Shown: positions 52,401 to 64,000, counted from the stretch's first letter. The stretch is 64,000 nt of DNA from Pagrus major (GCF_040436345.1 NC_133233.1:11675381-11739380), one strand, 5' to 3'. Notes: generated from the letters alone by a model not told the origin. Numbers and translations: made by a program.

Positions 52401-54107
52401 AGCTGATGCTGTGTGTGGGGGTGTGTGTCTAAATGAATGCCTCTGCTACATGTGATGAAGATAAATGCATACCTATGCAGGATGTAGTCGGGGTATAAAT
52501 GAATTTAAAGACATTATTCAGATACAAACAGATCTTGTGCTCTGAGCAGATACCTACCACCATTATCTACCCACTGATTTGTCAATGACGTTTAACTTTG
52601 GAGCTTCAGACTTTTTCTTTAGGATCAACAGTGAACCAGATGATGCTGTCTGCACAGTGCAAACAGGAACTATACAGAGATGCACAACTTCCAAAAATGT
52701 AAACAACAAGGTTGAAAACACTGAGCTGCATATCCAGAAGGTTTATCTGCATTTGTTTTCAACAGATGTACTGCGCAGTGCAACATAAAGCCTGACAGGT
52801 GTTGCACAGTTTTATATTTACCTCATGATTACATAAGCACCACCTGTACCACCGTATGTGACTTTACAGAAAACAACTAGAGAAGACATGGGCATCTGAA
52901 AAAGTGCATGCAAAATGGCCGAGAGAGCTTTTCTAATTTTTCATCTGGACCTCATTGTATACTCAACCTTTAAAAACAAAATACTGCGCAATATATGGCC
53001 CAATGAGCTGTAATGGCCGATAACAGGCCATCCTCATCAGAAAACAACCATATAGGTTGACTCCTCACGCAGCTTATTACGGCTCATGGTCAGTTTATTG
53101 TTAGGACCTCTAGTGGCCATAGTTATTATTACAACAGCAAATGAGGAAGTCAGGTGGAGTAGTATAAGAGCGACAAAGTCTGTGTAGGAAAACGGACAGG
53201 GTGGATGGGTGGGTGAAACAAACACAGCACTTTCACCCAGCAGAGCGTTGTTCATGTCCCATGTGAAACCAAAAGTCAACAGTGAGTTACCTTATATAAG
53301 TAACATACTTTAACCCAAGCCACAATGTTTTCCTAAACCTAACCACGTTGTTTTGACACCTAAACCTAACCAATCTTCGACCACAAAACACATCATTAAC
53401 ATTTGCAAAGCGGTTATTTAGACTCAGTTAATATTAGATATGGTCATACATTATAAAGTGTGTGAGGTTACACCAGTTCTGTGGATCTATGCGATCCATG
53501 TCCCGCTTGAAGCCCTCTCCACAGACCTCCACCTCCCACTGCAGACGGGATTCATTGCAGAGTTTCATCGACCGGGGGGGAGTGGGCTCTATGTTGAAAC
53601 TGTCAGCGGCTGAGAGGACACAAAGAAGAAAAGAGCAGAGCATTTATAGGTCATGTACCCTCAGTTGTGTGTGTAGCCTCTGATATAGTGACTCAGATGA
53701 AACATGACAAAGATGGATGTTCCTGGTTGTTTGGCTTGTATTCTTGTATTATTTATGAGCTGTTTAAGCTTACTGCACGCATTTTTTGACATTTTCCTTT
53801 TTCTCATTATGTTCTGTCATAAAGCTGTAACATATATTATATATCTATATTTTTCAGACTTACTTTCATTTTTACCCACCATGTTATTGAAACAGTCGAA
53901 ATGTCAGTTTCAATATGTCTCAATACCACAATCCTCCCTTTTCTCTGCTGTTTCTTCTTGTTGCTATTTTTCTGCGATAATGAGTTTTCCTCAGATACTG
54001 ATACAGTTTCATCTTATTATATGTTGATTGGATGGATGGATGGATGGATGGATGGATGGATGGATGGATGTGCTTACCTGACAACCCTCTCATTATCCAG
54101 ACATTGG
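44806..54107 (-). CDS. ramp3: Receptor activity-modifying protein 3-like (partial: signal-peptide exon not found)
   Basis: Exons on the minus strand: 54107-54078, 53609-53450 and 45061-44806, with phases that join cleanly. RAMPs are single-pass type I membrane proteins that pair with calcitonin-family class B GPCRs, carry them to the surface and set ligand choice (adrenomedullin/amylin for RAMP3). Seen: six ectodomain cysteines (LCNES, EVCGEG, NWCNLT, TLCTET, AHCYWP, SNCTNG), three N-glycosylation sequons (NES, NLT, NCT), a 20-residue membrane segment ([18 protein letters not shown]) and the short basic tail SKRSDILA. The blocks CYWPNPL, FFSNCT and DPPD fit RAMP3 much better than RAMP1 or RAMP2. 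The missing start is expected upstream on the minus strand, at a coordinate above 54107. Confidence 0.88.
45940..46042. repeat. Fragment of a dispersed repeat ending CATATTGCACCTTTA
   Basis: This resembles the opposite end of the element type that begins GTGCACTATGTAGTTTTGG (see 11655-11830). Recognition is from memory. Confidence 0.35.
46381..46460. repeat. (AT)40 microsatellite in the ramp3 intron
   Basis: 80 bases of uninterrupted AT, fully self-complementary. Confidence 0.97.
48830..48910 (-). repeat. TTGGTTAGGTTTAGG repeat family, fragment
   Basis: CTCTAACCAAGCCGTTTTTG and GTAAGTCTAACCAGACCAT are complements of two core units. Confidence 0.5.
49419..49446. repeat. (CA)n microsatellite
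   Basis: About 13 CA units. Confidence 0.93.
53040..53400 (-). repeat. TTGGTTAGGTTTAGG repeat family, copy D
   Basis: The plus strand shows CCTAAACCTAACCACGTTGT and ACACCTAAACCTAACCAAT (core units). On the other side GACCTCTAGTGGCCATAGTT and ATTATTACAACAGCAAATGA match the complement of copy B at 30240-30290. It ends about 50 bp from the ramp3 ectodomain exon. Confidence 0.6.
53450..53609 (-). CDS. ramp3: ramp3 ectodomain exon
   Basis: The acceptor is a strong pyrimidine tract (ttcttctttgtgtcctctcag) before 53609, and the donor GTATGA follows 53450. The exon enters after a phase-1 junction and leaves two bases of a split codon (Ile with the next exon), giving [18 protein letters not shown], which keeps the cysteine spacing of RAMP3. 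An ATG at 53643-53641 in the same frame gives a short hydrophobic leader ([13 protein letters not shown]), so an unspliced start here is an alternative to the microexon model. Confidence 0.85.
54029..54070. repeat. (GGAT)n microsatellite
   Basis: About ten GGAT units, 7 bp from the microexon donor. Confidence 0.95.
54078..54107 (-). CDS. ramp3: Probable ramp3 30 nt microexon
   Basis: The exon CCAATG...TTGTCAG is followed by the strong donor GTAAGC and preceded by a long pyrimidine tract (ttcttcttttgtttctttacag). It starts and ends in phase 1, so it adds nine whole residues plus a split codon ([10 protein letters not shown]) and joins the ectodomain exon in frame. Mammalian RAMP1 and RAMP3 have three exons as I recall, so a fourth would be a difference from them. 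Support comes from splice-site strength and phase alone. Confidence 0.55.
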
Positions 54108-55383
54108 CTGTAAAGAAACAAAAGAAGAAATAATTTAGACCAAGTTAAATATGTTCAATAAGAAAACAGTCATTTATTTCTTTACATTTTTGGTACGCAA
54201 ACAAACATCACTCCTTTTTTCTGTGACCTTAGGACTATGTCCTGACTGAATGCTTGTACCCTCTAAATCTACAGAACGGCAGGTTGACTGATCCAGATTT
54301 ACTTCAGACTTAAAAATAGATTTCAGTGAAAACCTTCCCAAGAGTATAATTTGAACTGCGATCTGCTGTGTTAGGTTACTGCTAATTCCACTTCCCATCG
54401 ATCTTGTTTCACATTTAAAGCCTTTAATGGGCAAATAACATGGAGAACATGGCACCTGCAGATACTGCATTGTACTTCTTAACTGAAGATATGAATTGCT
54501 GCCATCTGCTTTAATTTCAGGTAATCATCAAGCACTTTTTTTACTTTTGTAACATTTACTGTATTTCTCTGTGGATCAGTTAAATATTGCAGGTGGTAAT
54601 TTTACAAGTAGTAACAGCCACAGTGAGCTGTTAGATGAGGAGTTGCAAACACCAGGTTCTTTGTCATTGTTCATATTCACTACAGTATATAAAATAATCT
54701 TTGTAACACTACTGTGGGCTAATATTTCTGATCGACTGGAGCACATTGTTAGTGACACATCAGAGGTAAGCAGGATAATCTCTGCAACGTGGATATAATC
54801 CATTGATGTGAACATTTTCATGATGGAGTAAATCCATTATTTGCGACAAACACTGTGTTTTCAATTTTCTGTCCTTTCATTTCTCCATATTTTGAGTTCT
54901 GTGGTGAATCTCCAGCAGAGGTGAAGAAAGAGAAACCCACAGAGGGAGTGAGAATCCTCTAAGTTCTCTGATCCAAACTCCTGCACACGGCAGCTCATTG
55001 TTACTGCAGCGGGGTGCTATGAGTGACCAAAGCAAGACGTGCTGCTGCACAGGAAGGTGTATCTCCCTTTGAAGTGGCACGCTCACAAAGCGAAGAATCG
55101 GTTTGAAAGACGCCCCACAGCAGGACACAGACTGTTACCAAGTTAGCACGCTAAATATAGAGTCTTCCCTGTTTGAGCATGTAGGGATGTTTTGAGTGTT
55201 TGTGATGTGATAAAAGTGTTTCTCCTAGTGCGTTTTTCGAGAATATTGTAGTTAGAACTACTCATGGAAGTGTATGAGTAGATTGTTGCTTGGTTTCATT
55301 TTAGGTATTCTATGATTTCACCCTGACAAGACTGAAATACAAATGTAAGGAACGTAGAAGGTTTTCAGACATTTTGTAAAATA
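54108..55383 (-). other. Presumed ramp3 first intron, no feature seen
   Basis: No signal-peptide-like exon with a phase-1 donor was found on the minus strand in this stretch. Confidence 0.4.
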
Positions 55384-56060
55384 CGCTTAAGAGTTTGATG
55401 AGAACATTGATACCACTCTCATCTCTCACACACAATGCGTCAAACACAGCAGCCTGGTCAGTGTCCCTGCACTTCAAATTTAATATTGTAGGTACTGTTG
55501 TAGTGTCACTGCTTTCACGCAGTAATATAAAGAGCAAGACGAGACTGTGTTGGGGGTGGCCAGAGTGGTTGGATGGGTCATACACTGGACCTTACCTCCA
55601 GAGACTGGAGTTCACATCCTGTGTGTGACCAGGAGTTAAGAAGTGACGTGTTTTTAAGTAATATGAGTCATGTCACTGACGTAATTCACATTACTGTAAG
55701 TTACGAGACAGAGCGTAGTTCCAACCAAGTAGTTTTTGCTGTATTGTACTTGTAAAAGTTGTATTATGTCACAATATGCAACTGTTAGTCAGTATGCCTT
55801 AATTTGAAAGTCTACCAGCACATAGCATATAACGTATTATTGCTAATATGACTGCAGGACTTTGACATGCAAAACTGACACTAGAGGGGCAGGTAGAGCA
55901 TCATAGTTTGAAGCTTAAGGCCACTGACCTAGCTGCTGTATTTGGCGAGATGGGATGAGAACGTGTTGGTGCCTGTGTGCTAAATATAAATCCACAGCTA
56001 GCTTAGCATAAAGACTGGAAAACAGGGGAAACCTCTACATCTTAAGCTAACAATTAACAC
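55384..56060. mobile_element. Foldback MITE copy split by another insertion
   Basis: 55384-55428 (GTTTGATGAGAACATTGATA then CCACTCTCATCTC) and about 55978-56060 (TAAATATAAATCCACAGC then TTAGCATAAAGACTGGAAAA) are consecutive parts of the foldback MITE arm. They are separated by the inverted-repeat element at 55431-55967. Confidence 0.55.
55431..55967 (-). mobile_element. TTGGTTAGGTTTAGG repeat family, full-length-like copy E with inverted ends
   Basis: The left end AATGCGTCAAACACAGCAGC then CTGGTCAG and the right end (complement) CGCCAAATACAGCAGCTAGG then TCAG are terminal inverted repeats of about 30 bp or more. The interior, on the minus strand, has the CTACTTGGTTGG core and the GACCCATCCAACCACTCTGG word shared with the copy at 26.1-26.8 kb. 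No coding sequence, so a non-autonomous DNA transposon is inferred. Confidence 0.6.
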
Positions 56061-58855
56061 TTTGTCCTGGGGTTAAGCCAGCTGGCAAGTGTCGAGGGTG
56101 AAAAATCCTGATGAAATATTTCTGTGAGTTGGGTCCCTTAACTGTGCCAACCTGTTTTTTTTTTCTTTCTAAGCCGAGCAGAGTGCAGAATAAATGAGGT
56201 GTTTTATGGCAGAGCTGAACATTTCAGCCAGATCGGCGATGAGTTGTGATGACCTGAATAAAATTTAATATGGCTACCTTTTGGGAATCATTATGCACCC
56301 TTTAATTTAAAGATTTGTGCCAGAAGCACACTTCTTTTAAATGAACCAAACTCTGCAAAATAATGGAGAATAGTGTCCTGAAAACAGCCTCAAATATATG
56401 GTTCAGTTAGCTTCATATTTTAATGGAAAATCTTCCCTCCTCTTTCCGACAACCAGCTGTCGTAGCTGCTGCTACTCCAGTTAGGGATTTACATTTCCCC
56501 ATGTGCCAGTGAAAACCTTTGGACAACTGAACTGAACATTGTCCTTTATACTATTTATAAAGAACTGAAAAAGCCTGCTAAGAGCAAGAATGAACAGGAT
56601 TCTTGTCAGTGATGGGTTTTGACAAGAAAGGGGACACTAGTAGAAGCTTTTAGAGACCTTAAAAGGTAACAGGGACTCAGAACAAAAGGGGCTCTGAAGG
56701 TGACAGCCGGGTCACCCTCAGCTGGACTGGATGGGACTAAGAGCCTGCTCAGGGCTTTGCCTGAGAATCCCCGAGCTAGTGAGAAGTCACAAAGTCAAAT
56801 CCATCCCATATCTCCAGACATGAAATCCAGTTTCCTGTCCTTTCTTCATAAGGGAATTCACAGACAGACAGAAAATCATTTCTCAAGTATTCTTAGATGC
56901 TCTGAACCAGACGTCTGTCTTTGTATCCGCTAATCAACACACCAAATCAAATGACATGGAAGATTGCACTCTAAAAATTGCGCTCTTTGAAATATCTCAT
57001 CACTGACTTCAAAACTTGGCTTTCAGCCCTCTGGTTCCCACAGGTCTTGCATTTCATTTCTCCTGACAATAAGCCTCATGCTGGCGAGTCCAAAAATAAC
57101 ATATCGTGGGTAACATCCAACATAAAGACATGAGCTTGAGCACATAAGCAGCTCCTGTGTGGCAGGAATCAGCAAAAACAAATACCCCGCCTGCACTCTT
57201 TAATAACAAGCCACTTACGGTGGCACAAGCTCTGTGAGAACAACATTTCACGAAAGATTATGTCACAGGTTATTATGACATAACTTATGATAAAACTTAA
57301 AACATAAGTGACAACAGATCATAAAAACACACACAATTTACAACCATTAAGCCCTGGTTAGAAGACTTAAGTGACCTACTGGTGATACAAAGATGGAGCA
57401 GCTCAGAGACAGCCTCACCATGCAGGCCAGTGTGATGTGAGTCATCCTGCTGGGCCGGCTCAACAGCCAGTAAATGCATGTAAATGTTAAAGTCATCTAA
57501 GAATATATTGCCTGTTCCAGTATTCTCAGTAATCGCGTTAAAATAATTAAAAGCTGCTATGATAAATACTACATATAGTGTGCTTTCTGTTATGAAAAAA
57601 ACTCCAACCACACATTTTGTACTGACGAGAAACACTAGAATGGAACAAATCAATCCTCACTCTAAATTAACTGATGACAGCCGATTCTGCTTCTTTGTCA
57701 CCGCTTTGACGAGCTTGTTCACACTTTCATCCGGTTTCTTATTCCTGCTCAAAAAATTCTCATACGCACTTGACAAATTTAGACCCTCCGAAGAGACTTG
57801 GTAGCGACTGTTTGTCTCCTACGTTATTAATAAACACAAGCAGGATGGAGGAACTGATGAAAATAACCTGTAGCAACAATCTAGCAGCAGGATTCCCTTC
57901 AGCCGGAGCTCTGCACAACAGCGGGGGGAAGTTTGGCACTAAATCTACTATACCAGCTTAATGAACTGATTGAACATAGGCAGATCTGCAGTGAGTGAGT
58001 GTGTGTGAGAGAGATTTGGTTGATTTATAGAGTGATTCATGCCAGAGGATGACTTAAAGCAGCTTGGTGCCTCTCTCATCCTGGTGTGTGACAGTTTGCC
58101 AAATCAGAAGCGCTCTGGATTTAGAAAGCAGGGAGAATATCAGTGAACTTTTTTGCCACTTGGAGGCGGAGGGGAACGAGCTGTAAACATAATGCTGACA
58201 TTATCACCTTGTAACTTGTTAGCAAATAGTAGCCCTGGCAGATAAGCAACATTATCAGTTATTCAGAGTTGTTTGGCCACCTGATGAATTTAAAGTAATT
58301 AATCAACAGTTTCCACAACAGGCTTATTCACATATTTCTTGCCAAGATGCATCGCTCATATTTGTCAGCTAAATATGAAACTTCTGCCAGCATCTGTTAG
58401 CTCAACTTATTTGTCCCAAAAGATCAAGAATCCAATGTGGTTCATCTTTCAATATAGTATAAATAAAGCTTGCTGACAAACATGTTAGGTTAAGGTATTA
58501 AAACTGATTAAAAAATGATGATTGACACGGCGGGATCCCAGTGAGTAACAGAACAAGGTACGACACATTATCCAAAATGCATCCCCCATTTCTTAGGACA
58601 TCTGATATTTACTTGAATATTTCTTTTTTTCTTGTTTTTTTCTCTGTGTATCTCTCACTCTATGAGGGGGACGAGGCTCAACAGAACAGTGGACTACACG
58701 GTGTACAGTGCCAGAAACAGGCCAGAAACAGGCTGGGGAATCATGTGTGAAAATATGTCATAAATCTGAAGAACTACAGGAGATCTGGTCTTCCAGGGGA
58801 AGGTCCTGCATATGACCCAGTACTGCACTAGAAGGGAGCATCCAGAAATGATGCA
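56061..58855. other. Non-coding stretch, no feature seen
   Basis: No supported exon on either strand. Confidence 0.4.
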
Positions 58856-58859
58856 AGAG

Positions 58860-58945
58860 GGGTAACTACAGTGTCAAACATAACTAAAATGTAGGGCAGC
58901 TGACCAGGCTGCTGTATTTGACGCATTGGGAGTGTGAACGGTCCT
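58860..58945 (-). repeat. Terminal fragment of the same inverted-repeat family
   Basis: GCAGCTGACCAGGCTGCTGT then ATTTGACGCATTGGG is the complement of the left terminal repeat at 55431, with few differences. Confidence 0.55.
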
Positions 58946-61085
58946 TTCATATTACAAGTAGGCATTTATGTAATTATTTATATAAAATATTGATTGAGGT
59001 TTGCATACAGCTTATATACCTGTATGGTATCCTTTTCACGGTCTAGAAAAGCAAAGAGCTCTTCATCCGTAGCATAGCGGAACAGCTGAGACTATAAGCG
59101 ACAAATCGCCCATAAGAGACTTCCAGCTGCATCTCCTCCCATCCCTCTGCAGAGAGGATGAATAGCAGCGATGCAATTTATCTGCAGTGGACTTACAGGC
59201 TGTGAGCTGTAGATTGTAGCAATGCCTTTTCAATTTACTGAAACCACGAGTATCCATTTACAGTAGCTCCGTGTGTAAGTTGTTTCTGAACCGCACGAGC
59301 TGAGCTGTGAACGACAGATAACTGACCGCCTGTGTTCTTCGTATGGCATCATATGTTCTTCATATTTCACTGCTTGGAAAAAGTTAATTGAACATTTGAA
59401 AAAGTAATCAATTCGACATTCATCCACAGCTTCTCATTAGAAACAGTAATTTAATCTCGGGCTACTATAAACGACTGAATCGTTAAATCTCTCATCAGTC
59501 AGACGTGGACGGATGGATCTCATATGTGTTCATTCATTGAGCCGCCCCCCATATTCTCGTACCATTTATCAGGCAGTCTGATGCCTCTTCACTGAGGTTC
59601 ACAGAGCTGTGACCGCCGCTGCTGCTGACAGCTGGCCAGGCGTCAGAGCAGCACACACGCAGAGCTTCATGCTGATGAAGCCTTTCCTGCCACTGTGGAC
59701 GGTGCTGCTCATGGATCAAGCCCGGCTCTTCACTATATAATCAGATCAGTTGTGATTATGAAAAAAGGAAAGTGACTGCATGTCAACATCAAAGTTTTAT
59801 TAAACATCATAGTGCATGCAGAGTATCATGCTGGCAAATTAACATGTTAATAGCATATTCAAAGAGCTCTCTGGCTTTGAATAACACTGTGCATGGCTCC
59901 TGCCTTATCAGAGGGGTGCTTTAATTTGAAAATAAACTACAACTGCTATTTATAGAGTAATAACAGACTCTTGAAAAGCAAGCAGAAAATAAAGATTGAA
60001 CAAAAGTGGGGATAATTAAGTGTTTTTTTTGGTCCTTGATGTATTGTATAAAGAAAGGAAGTACCCACACTGCAGGATAGTCATTAGATTCTCTGCATGT
60101 GGGGGTTTAAAATTAGCAAAACACCAACAGGCTGCAATTATTATCTTCCTTCAAGCCTCTATATCAAACCCACGAAAAACAACTTCCATTTGAGGAGGTT
60201 GTTTGTACCTATAAGCAAGAACCTTAACGATTATTGCTACGACTTGTCGATAATGGCAAACAATCTCTGCACTCAACCAGAACTCTGGAGTCAACTGACA
60301 TGTAGTCTTGGCGCTACATTAGAACGGCATTAAACTTGTGTAAATTATGCAGGTAAAGCGGAGCTATTTTAAACTAGGAGCGGATTAGATCAAGGTGTAT
60401 GTAGGTGTTACACACATTCTGACAGCTTGCCAGTCGAGTATCCGCTCAGTTGGCACACTGTCATGCTGTCATCCACTGCCTGTTAGCTTGGCAAGATAAA
60501 TATAGATGAGAGGAAAATAGAAGATGAAAGAAAGTAGATGAACCGCCAGCACTGTCCAAACAGATTCACATCACAGGCACAAGTGGCAGGGCTCGTTTAA
60601 CTACCTCAGCCTCATTTCAGGTCTGCCTCGTTGTCATCGTCATCACAACAGGAAGTTATCAGTTCAAATAACTGTCAGATTTAATTGGAGAGGAGAAGTT
60701 TTTGCGTTCGGCTGCACTTTTTCTGCAAATGGAACTTTTGATTTAATGACATTAGTTTAAACACATGGAGAGACTGAATAATGCATGCCGAGCAGGATAT
60801 GAAGAAGGTCTTATCCGACTCTGTATCTATGCCCACAGCAATAATGTGTCCTCTGTTTAACATCTAATCTGAGACATTAAAAAGGGAAATAATTCAGGTG
60901 GCCCTTTGTCTCTTTCTCTTCCTGCTACACCATTTGTCTTTTAATCTTTCTGCAGAAACAGACGGACCAAAGTCATGGAGAACCAGCTGAGGTTTCTACA
61001 GGCAGAGAGAAATGCACAGCTTCAAACTCTTCCTACTCATAGTCTCATTTGCCTTTAATTAGGCTAAGACAACTGTCACCGCTTC
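58946..61085. other. Non-coding stretch; weak promoter-like site on the minus strand
   Basis: Near 59740 the minus strand has ATTATATAG, followed about 80 nt later by an ATG (MKLCVCAALTPG). This could be an upstream exon, but no phase-1 donor follows, so it is not called. Confidence 0.25.
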
Positions 61086-61089
61086 AAAA

Positions 61090-61385
61090 TGTTTACATGC
61101 TTTAATGTTCAAAAACACATTATTGTTCTCATATTGTCCATCGCTGCAGCACCTCTATTCGCCTTCTGTCTGAACGCTTTGTTTTTTATTGCCTGTCTCT
61201 TTAAGGCCCCTCCCTCCCAAAAAGCCCAGTCTGTGCTGATTGGTCATCTCCCACAGGCCTAAGCAGGCACCACCCAACTTGTCTCTGCATGTAGAGAGTG
61301 TGGTGTTTTTGCAACCACAGCTGTGCTGGGGGCGTGGCCGAGGGCGGTGACTATACAGTTGTGACATCACAACCTCACAAAAGTC
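61090..61385 (+). repeat. Dispersed repeat, copy 1 (GTCTCTTTAAGGCCC type)
   Basis: TTTACATGCTTTAATGTTCA, CTGTCTCTTTAAGGCCC, CCCAGTCTGTGCTGATTGGT and GCCTAAGCAGGCACCA recur in the same order at 63830-64000. Non-coding; contains an inverted CCAAT box (ATTGG). Class unknown. Confidence 0.6.
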
Positions 61386-63825
61386 CTGACGGGTTGTTTG
61401 AAGGCAGCGCTTCTGAATACAGGAATACTGAATACTTTCACTCTCAAATATTCATATAGCGGCTAATCCTGCTTTATAAACAAAAAATAAATAAAAGTCC
61501 CACCTTCTACAATAAGTGACCTTAAAGAGCAGCAGTTATAGTGCTGTGTCGTTGTACACACCGCAGCAGTGAAGACCACTTTAGTGTTTTTGAACAAACC
61601 GCGGACATGTGAGGTGAATCAAGCAACAACTCTGCATGTCCGAACAAATTTGCAGCTCATTCTCATCTGCGAGCAGCATTCATAAATAAAACCCTGACCG
61701 CCCTCTCTGATCTTTGGAGATGCTTTGAAGATCATTGAGTTCTTTGCTTTCAAGCTGACCACCACCCGTGTTCACCATCTGCACAGAAAAAAGCAAGCAA
61801 AGCTAGATCAATGAGAACACAAGCCTTTGAAGGAAAATGTTTGTTTTGATTGTATTGCAGATGCCATCTAAGCCGGGGAAGCAAAGGAACAGAATGGATA
61901 CCTTATTTTAGAGAAGAGGTCACATGAGGTGTTTGTGACGCACTGACAAGCAGACGTTTTTTGCAGGAACCATAATATGGACAAGAGTTTGACAATAATA
62001 AAACAATTTAAAGGAGCTGGAGGGACCCAAAATAATGGATTTTATGTTACACAGAAAACCTTTATTTTTCACCTTGTCTTTAGCGAGATAAAACATTTAA
62101 AATAATGTTGCTTTTATGAGGGGAAAAAAGTTATCCCTTTCTCCTCTCAGATCCAGGGGAATTCACAGCCCCTCGAACAATGACGGCGGTTATCCGACTG
62201 AGGTCACTGAGGCAGACAGCTACAGGGAGCTCGCTTTTAAGGGAAATTTTCACTCCCCCGACAAATGAATAAAAATCCTTTTAACTACGGCGGACAGAAG
62301 CAGAGCTAAAGTGAATGTCAGGTGTTGAAGGGTGTGATGTAGAGAGTGTGAGGAAAATCTTAAAATAACACGTGAATCCATCATTTCTACTGTTATAATA
62401 GCTTTTAGGACTTAATTTAATTACTTTAATCAAATTAAGCATGCTGAACAAACAAAATCCGATGATAAGCAGCCTCACACACAAGTGTTTCCCAGATTCT
62501 TCCTGCCACACAGAGGAAGTTGCTACTTATCTCCCCTCTTCCTCCCTGAGATAGTTTATTTTCTCTGTGGCTATAAAGGATGCCAACATGTAGGCAGGAA
62601 CTTTCCATCGGTTGTGTGCTCTGACACCATGTATTACCACAAATACTGCAAGTGGATGCCATATCTACTGCCCTCCACTCAGTCTTCATACTCCTCAACA
62701 AACAGCTCCATCAGTTTGTTGACTTCAGTCGACTTGAATGAATGTAGCCTTATAATAGTGATGCTGATCTACCAAAATTGGTATGTTGATATTTAATTAA
62801 TGTTGGCAAGAGCTGGACAGAGGTGAACAAAACTGGAGGCAGGAGGTACAGCACTGTTTCCACAAGCGTCCCATCAGTTTGACCTTCCAGTAGTTATAAC
62901 CCTTGACAGGCAGTGACAGACTGTCGGTCAGCCCCGTTATCAGCAGAGCTCTCTGACAGGAGAATGAACGACCTTGTAGTAGACCTCCAGCACAAGAGGC
63001 CATCGTGGTGTCCTCTCTTGACAAAACAACAAGAAGAGGATGTTGTTGTGATAGAAACGCTGACCTGCTCTGGGCAAATTAGGTCGCAGAGAGTCACTGC
63101 TACTTGTTGTTAGTTTATGAAAACAGATCTTTGCTCGTCCAAGTTTAAAAAGAGAGCAGAAAGAATGCAATTGGGTAAGAATAGAATATTAACTAGATCC
63201 ATCCTCGTGTTGTTATAAACTGTAGTTCTCTGTACAACAACAAATAAAACTAAATCTTGCAAAGGTTTTTCTTAGTCTGAGAAATTGGTCTGTGTTTCAA
63301 CTAATAGAATGATATTAGAGTAGATGTATTGTATTTATAGTCACTGCACCCACTCATTTATATCTATTAGGTTTTATCACTTTAATATCACTGTTCAATT
63401 ATTACATGTTTTCTGTTGTTATCCCCAAAAAATGCTCCATCATTCATCAGGCATTTTCCTTTCAAGGTTGAAATGCTTCTGAGGTAGCATTTAGGCTATC
63501 ATGCATGGGTAACGTAACAAAACGGTGGTCATGAAGGACCCTCCTCCACACTGAAGGTCAATCCTAGCTGGCCGATATTAGATATTAAAGTGACATTTTC
63601 TACACACAGTGGAAAATGTGGTCGACAGTGAGGATTGTGGATTTTCCTGAGCAACTAAGACATTGTTTTTGCAGTGGCAAAGAATGTCTTTGACAAAGAA
63701 TTAAAGCTGCATTGTTGTTTTTCTTTTCTTTATTGCTACTTGCTGTAAACAAAACATTGAAAAAGGAGAAATATTACAAAATATTACATCTTCAGGTTCA
63801 TTTTATTTTGGATTACTACTAGAAT
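61386..63825. other. Non-coding stretch, no feature seen
   Basis: A short open frame near 62198 (MTAVIRLRSLRQ...) has no recognised similarity or splice context. Nothing else is supported. Confidence 0.4.
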
Positions 63826-63829
63826 AGGT

Positions 63830-64000
63830 TTACATGCTTTAATGCTCAATCAGTTTTCTCATACTGTCCAGTGCTGCAGCTCTGTATTCCCTCTCTGTCT
63901 GAAACGTTCTGTTTTAGCTCCTGTCTCTTTAAGGCCCTCCTCCAAAATACCCAGTCTGCTCTGATTGGTCAGCTCACGCATGCCTGAGCCAGCACTGCTC
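63830..64000 (+). repeat. Dispersed repeat, copy 2, cut by the window end
   Basis: Same words in the same order as 61090-61270 (TTTACATGCTTTAATGCTCA, CTGTCTCTTTAAGGCCC, CAGTCTGCTCTGATTGGTCA). Both copies are in direct orientation 2.7 kb apart. Confidence 0.6.

Larger units (their letters stand above)
45062..53449 (-). other. ramp3 intron, 8.4 kb
   Basis: Bounded by donor GTATGA (53449 downward) and acceptor CTCCTCAG. It holds an (AT)n run (46381-46460), a CA microsatellite (49419-49446), dispersed repeat fragments (45940-46040, 48830-48910, 53040-53400) and no other exon that I can support. Confidence 0.75.

Noticed and set aside
59534..59719. Minus-strand TATA-like site plus ATG (MKLCVCAALTPG...) as ramp3 exon 1
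   Set aside because: The leader is weakly hydrophobic and no phase-1 donor follows before the stop, so it cannot join the microexon in frame.
62198..62290. Short frame MTAVIRLRSLRQ...
   Set aside because: About 30 codons, no homology recognised, no convincing splice context.

Overview
The window looks like vertebrate nuclear DNA from a bony fish, probably a percomorph-type teleost. It is AT-rich, has GT-AG introns, long microsatellites, no bacterial-style gene packing, and many repeats that I recognise as teleost types: L2 and L1 fragments, tRNA-derived SINEs, hAT and CACTA DNA transposons, and a palindromic foldback MITE. The only clear host gene is ramp3 on the minus strand.

Region 1-8884 is the right-hand part of one large EnSpm/CACTA-type DNA transposon; its left end lies outside the window. 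It carries two intact plus-strand genes. The first (892-5140, 10 coding exons, about 573 aa, every exon junction in frame) belongs to a multi-copy fish family with an N-terminal ubiquitin-like/CIDE-N-like domain and a SAMD3-like body. The second (5332-7770, single exon, 812 aa) is a TNP2-like DDE transposase with two N-terminal C2H2 fingers. A perfect E2F-type palindrome sits between them. A 554 bp hAT MITE has landed two bases after the transposase stop codon without breaking the frame. The right end has many AGTGTTAA subterminal repeats and ends in CAGTG, the complement of CACTG.

Region 8885-44000 holds no host exon that I can support. It is a mosaic of decayed repeats: an L2 3' end (12.5-13.0 kb), two related LTR-like units (14.7-15.1 kb plus, 35.3-35.9 kb minus), a broken coiled-coil pseudogene (16.6-17.5 kb), a 5'-truncated L1 (17.8-18.8 kb, minus), two tRNA-derived SINEs (30.4 and 32.2 kb), several copies of a family with a TTGGTTAGGTTTAGG core, and microsatellites.

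Region 44.8-54.1 kb contains the 3' part of a RAMP3-like gene on the minus strand: terminal exon 44806-45061, ectodomain exon 53450-53609, and a probable 30 nt microexon 54078-54107, with compatible phases. The signal-peptide exon was not found; it probably lies in 54-64 kb or beyond. From 54.1 kb to the end is presumed first intron or upstream DNA with nested repeats, including a foldback MITE split by another inverted-repeat element (55.4-56.0 kb) and two related repeats at 61.1 and 63.8 kb.

All domain and family names come from reading translations and from memory of these families; no search was run.
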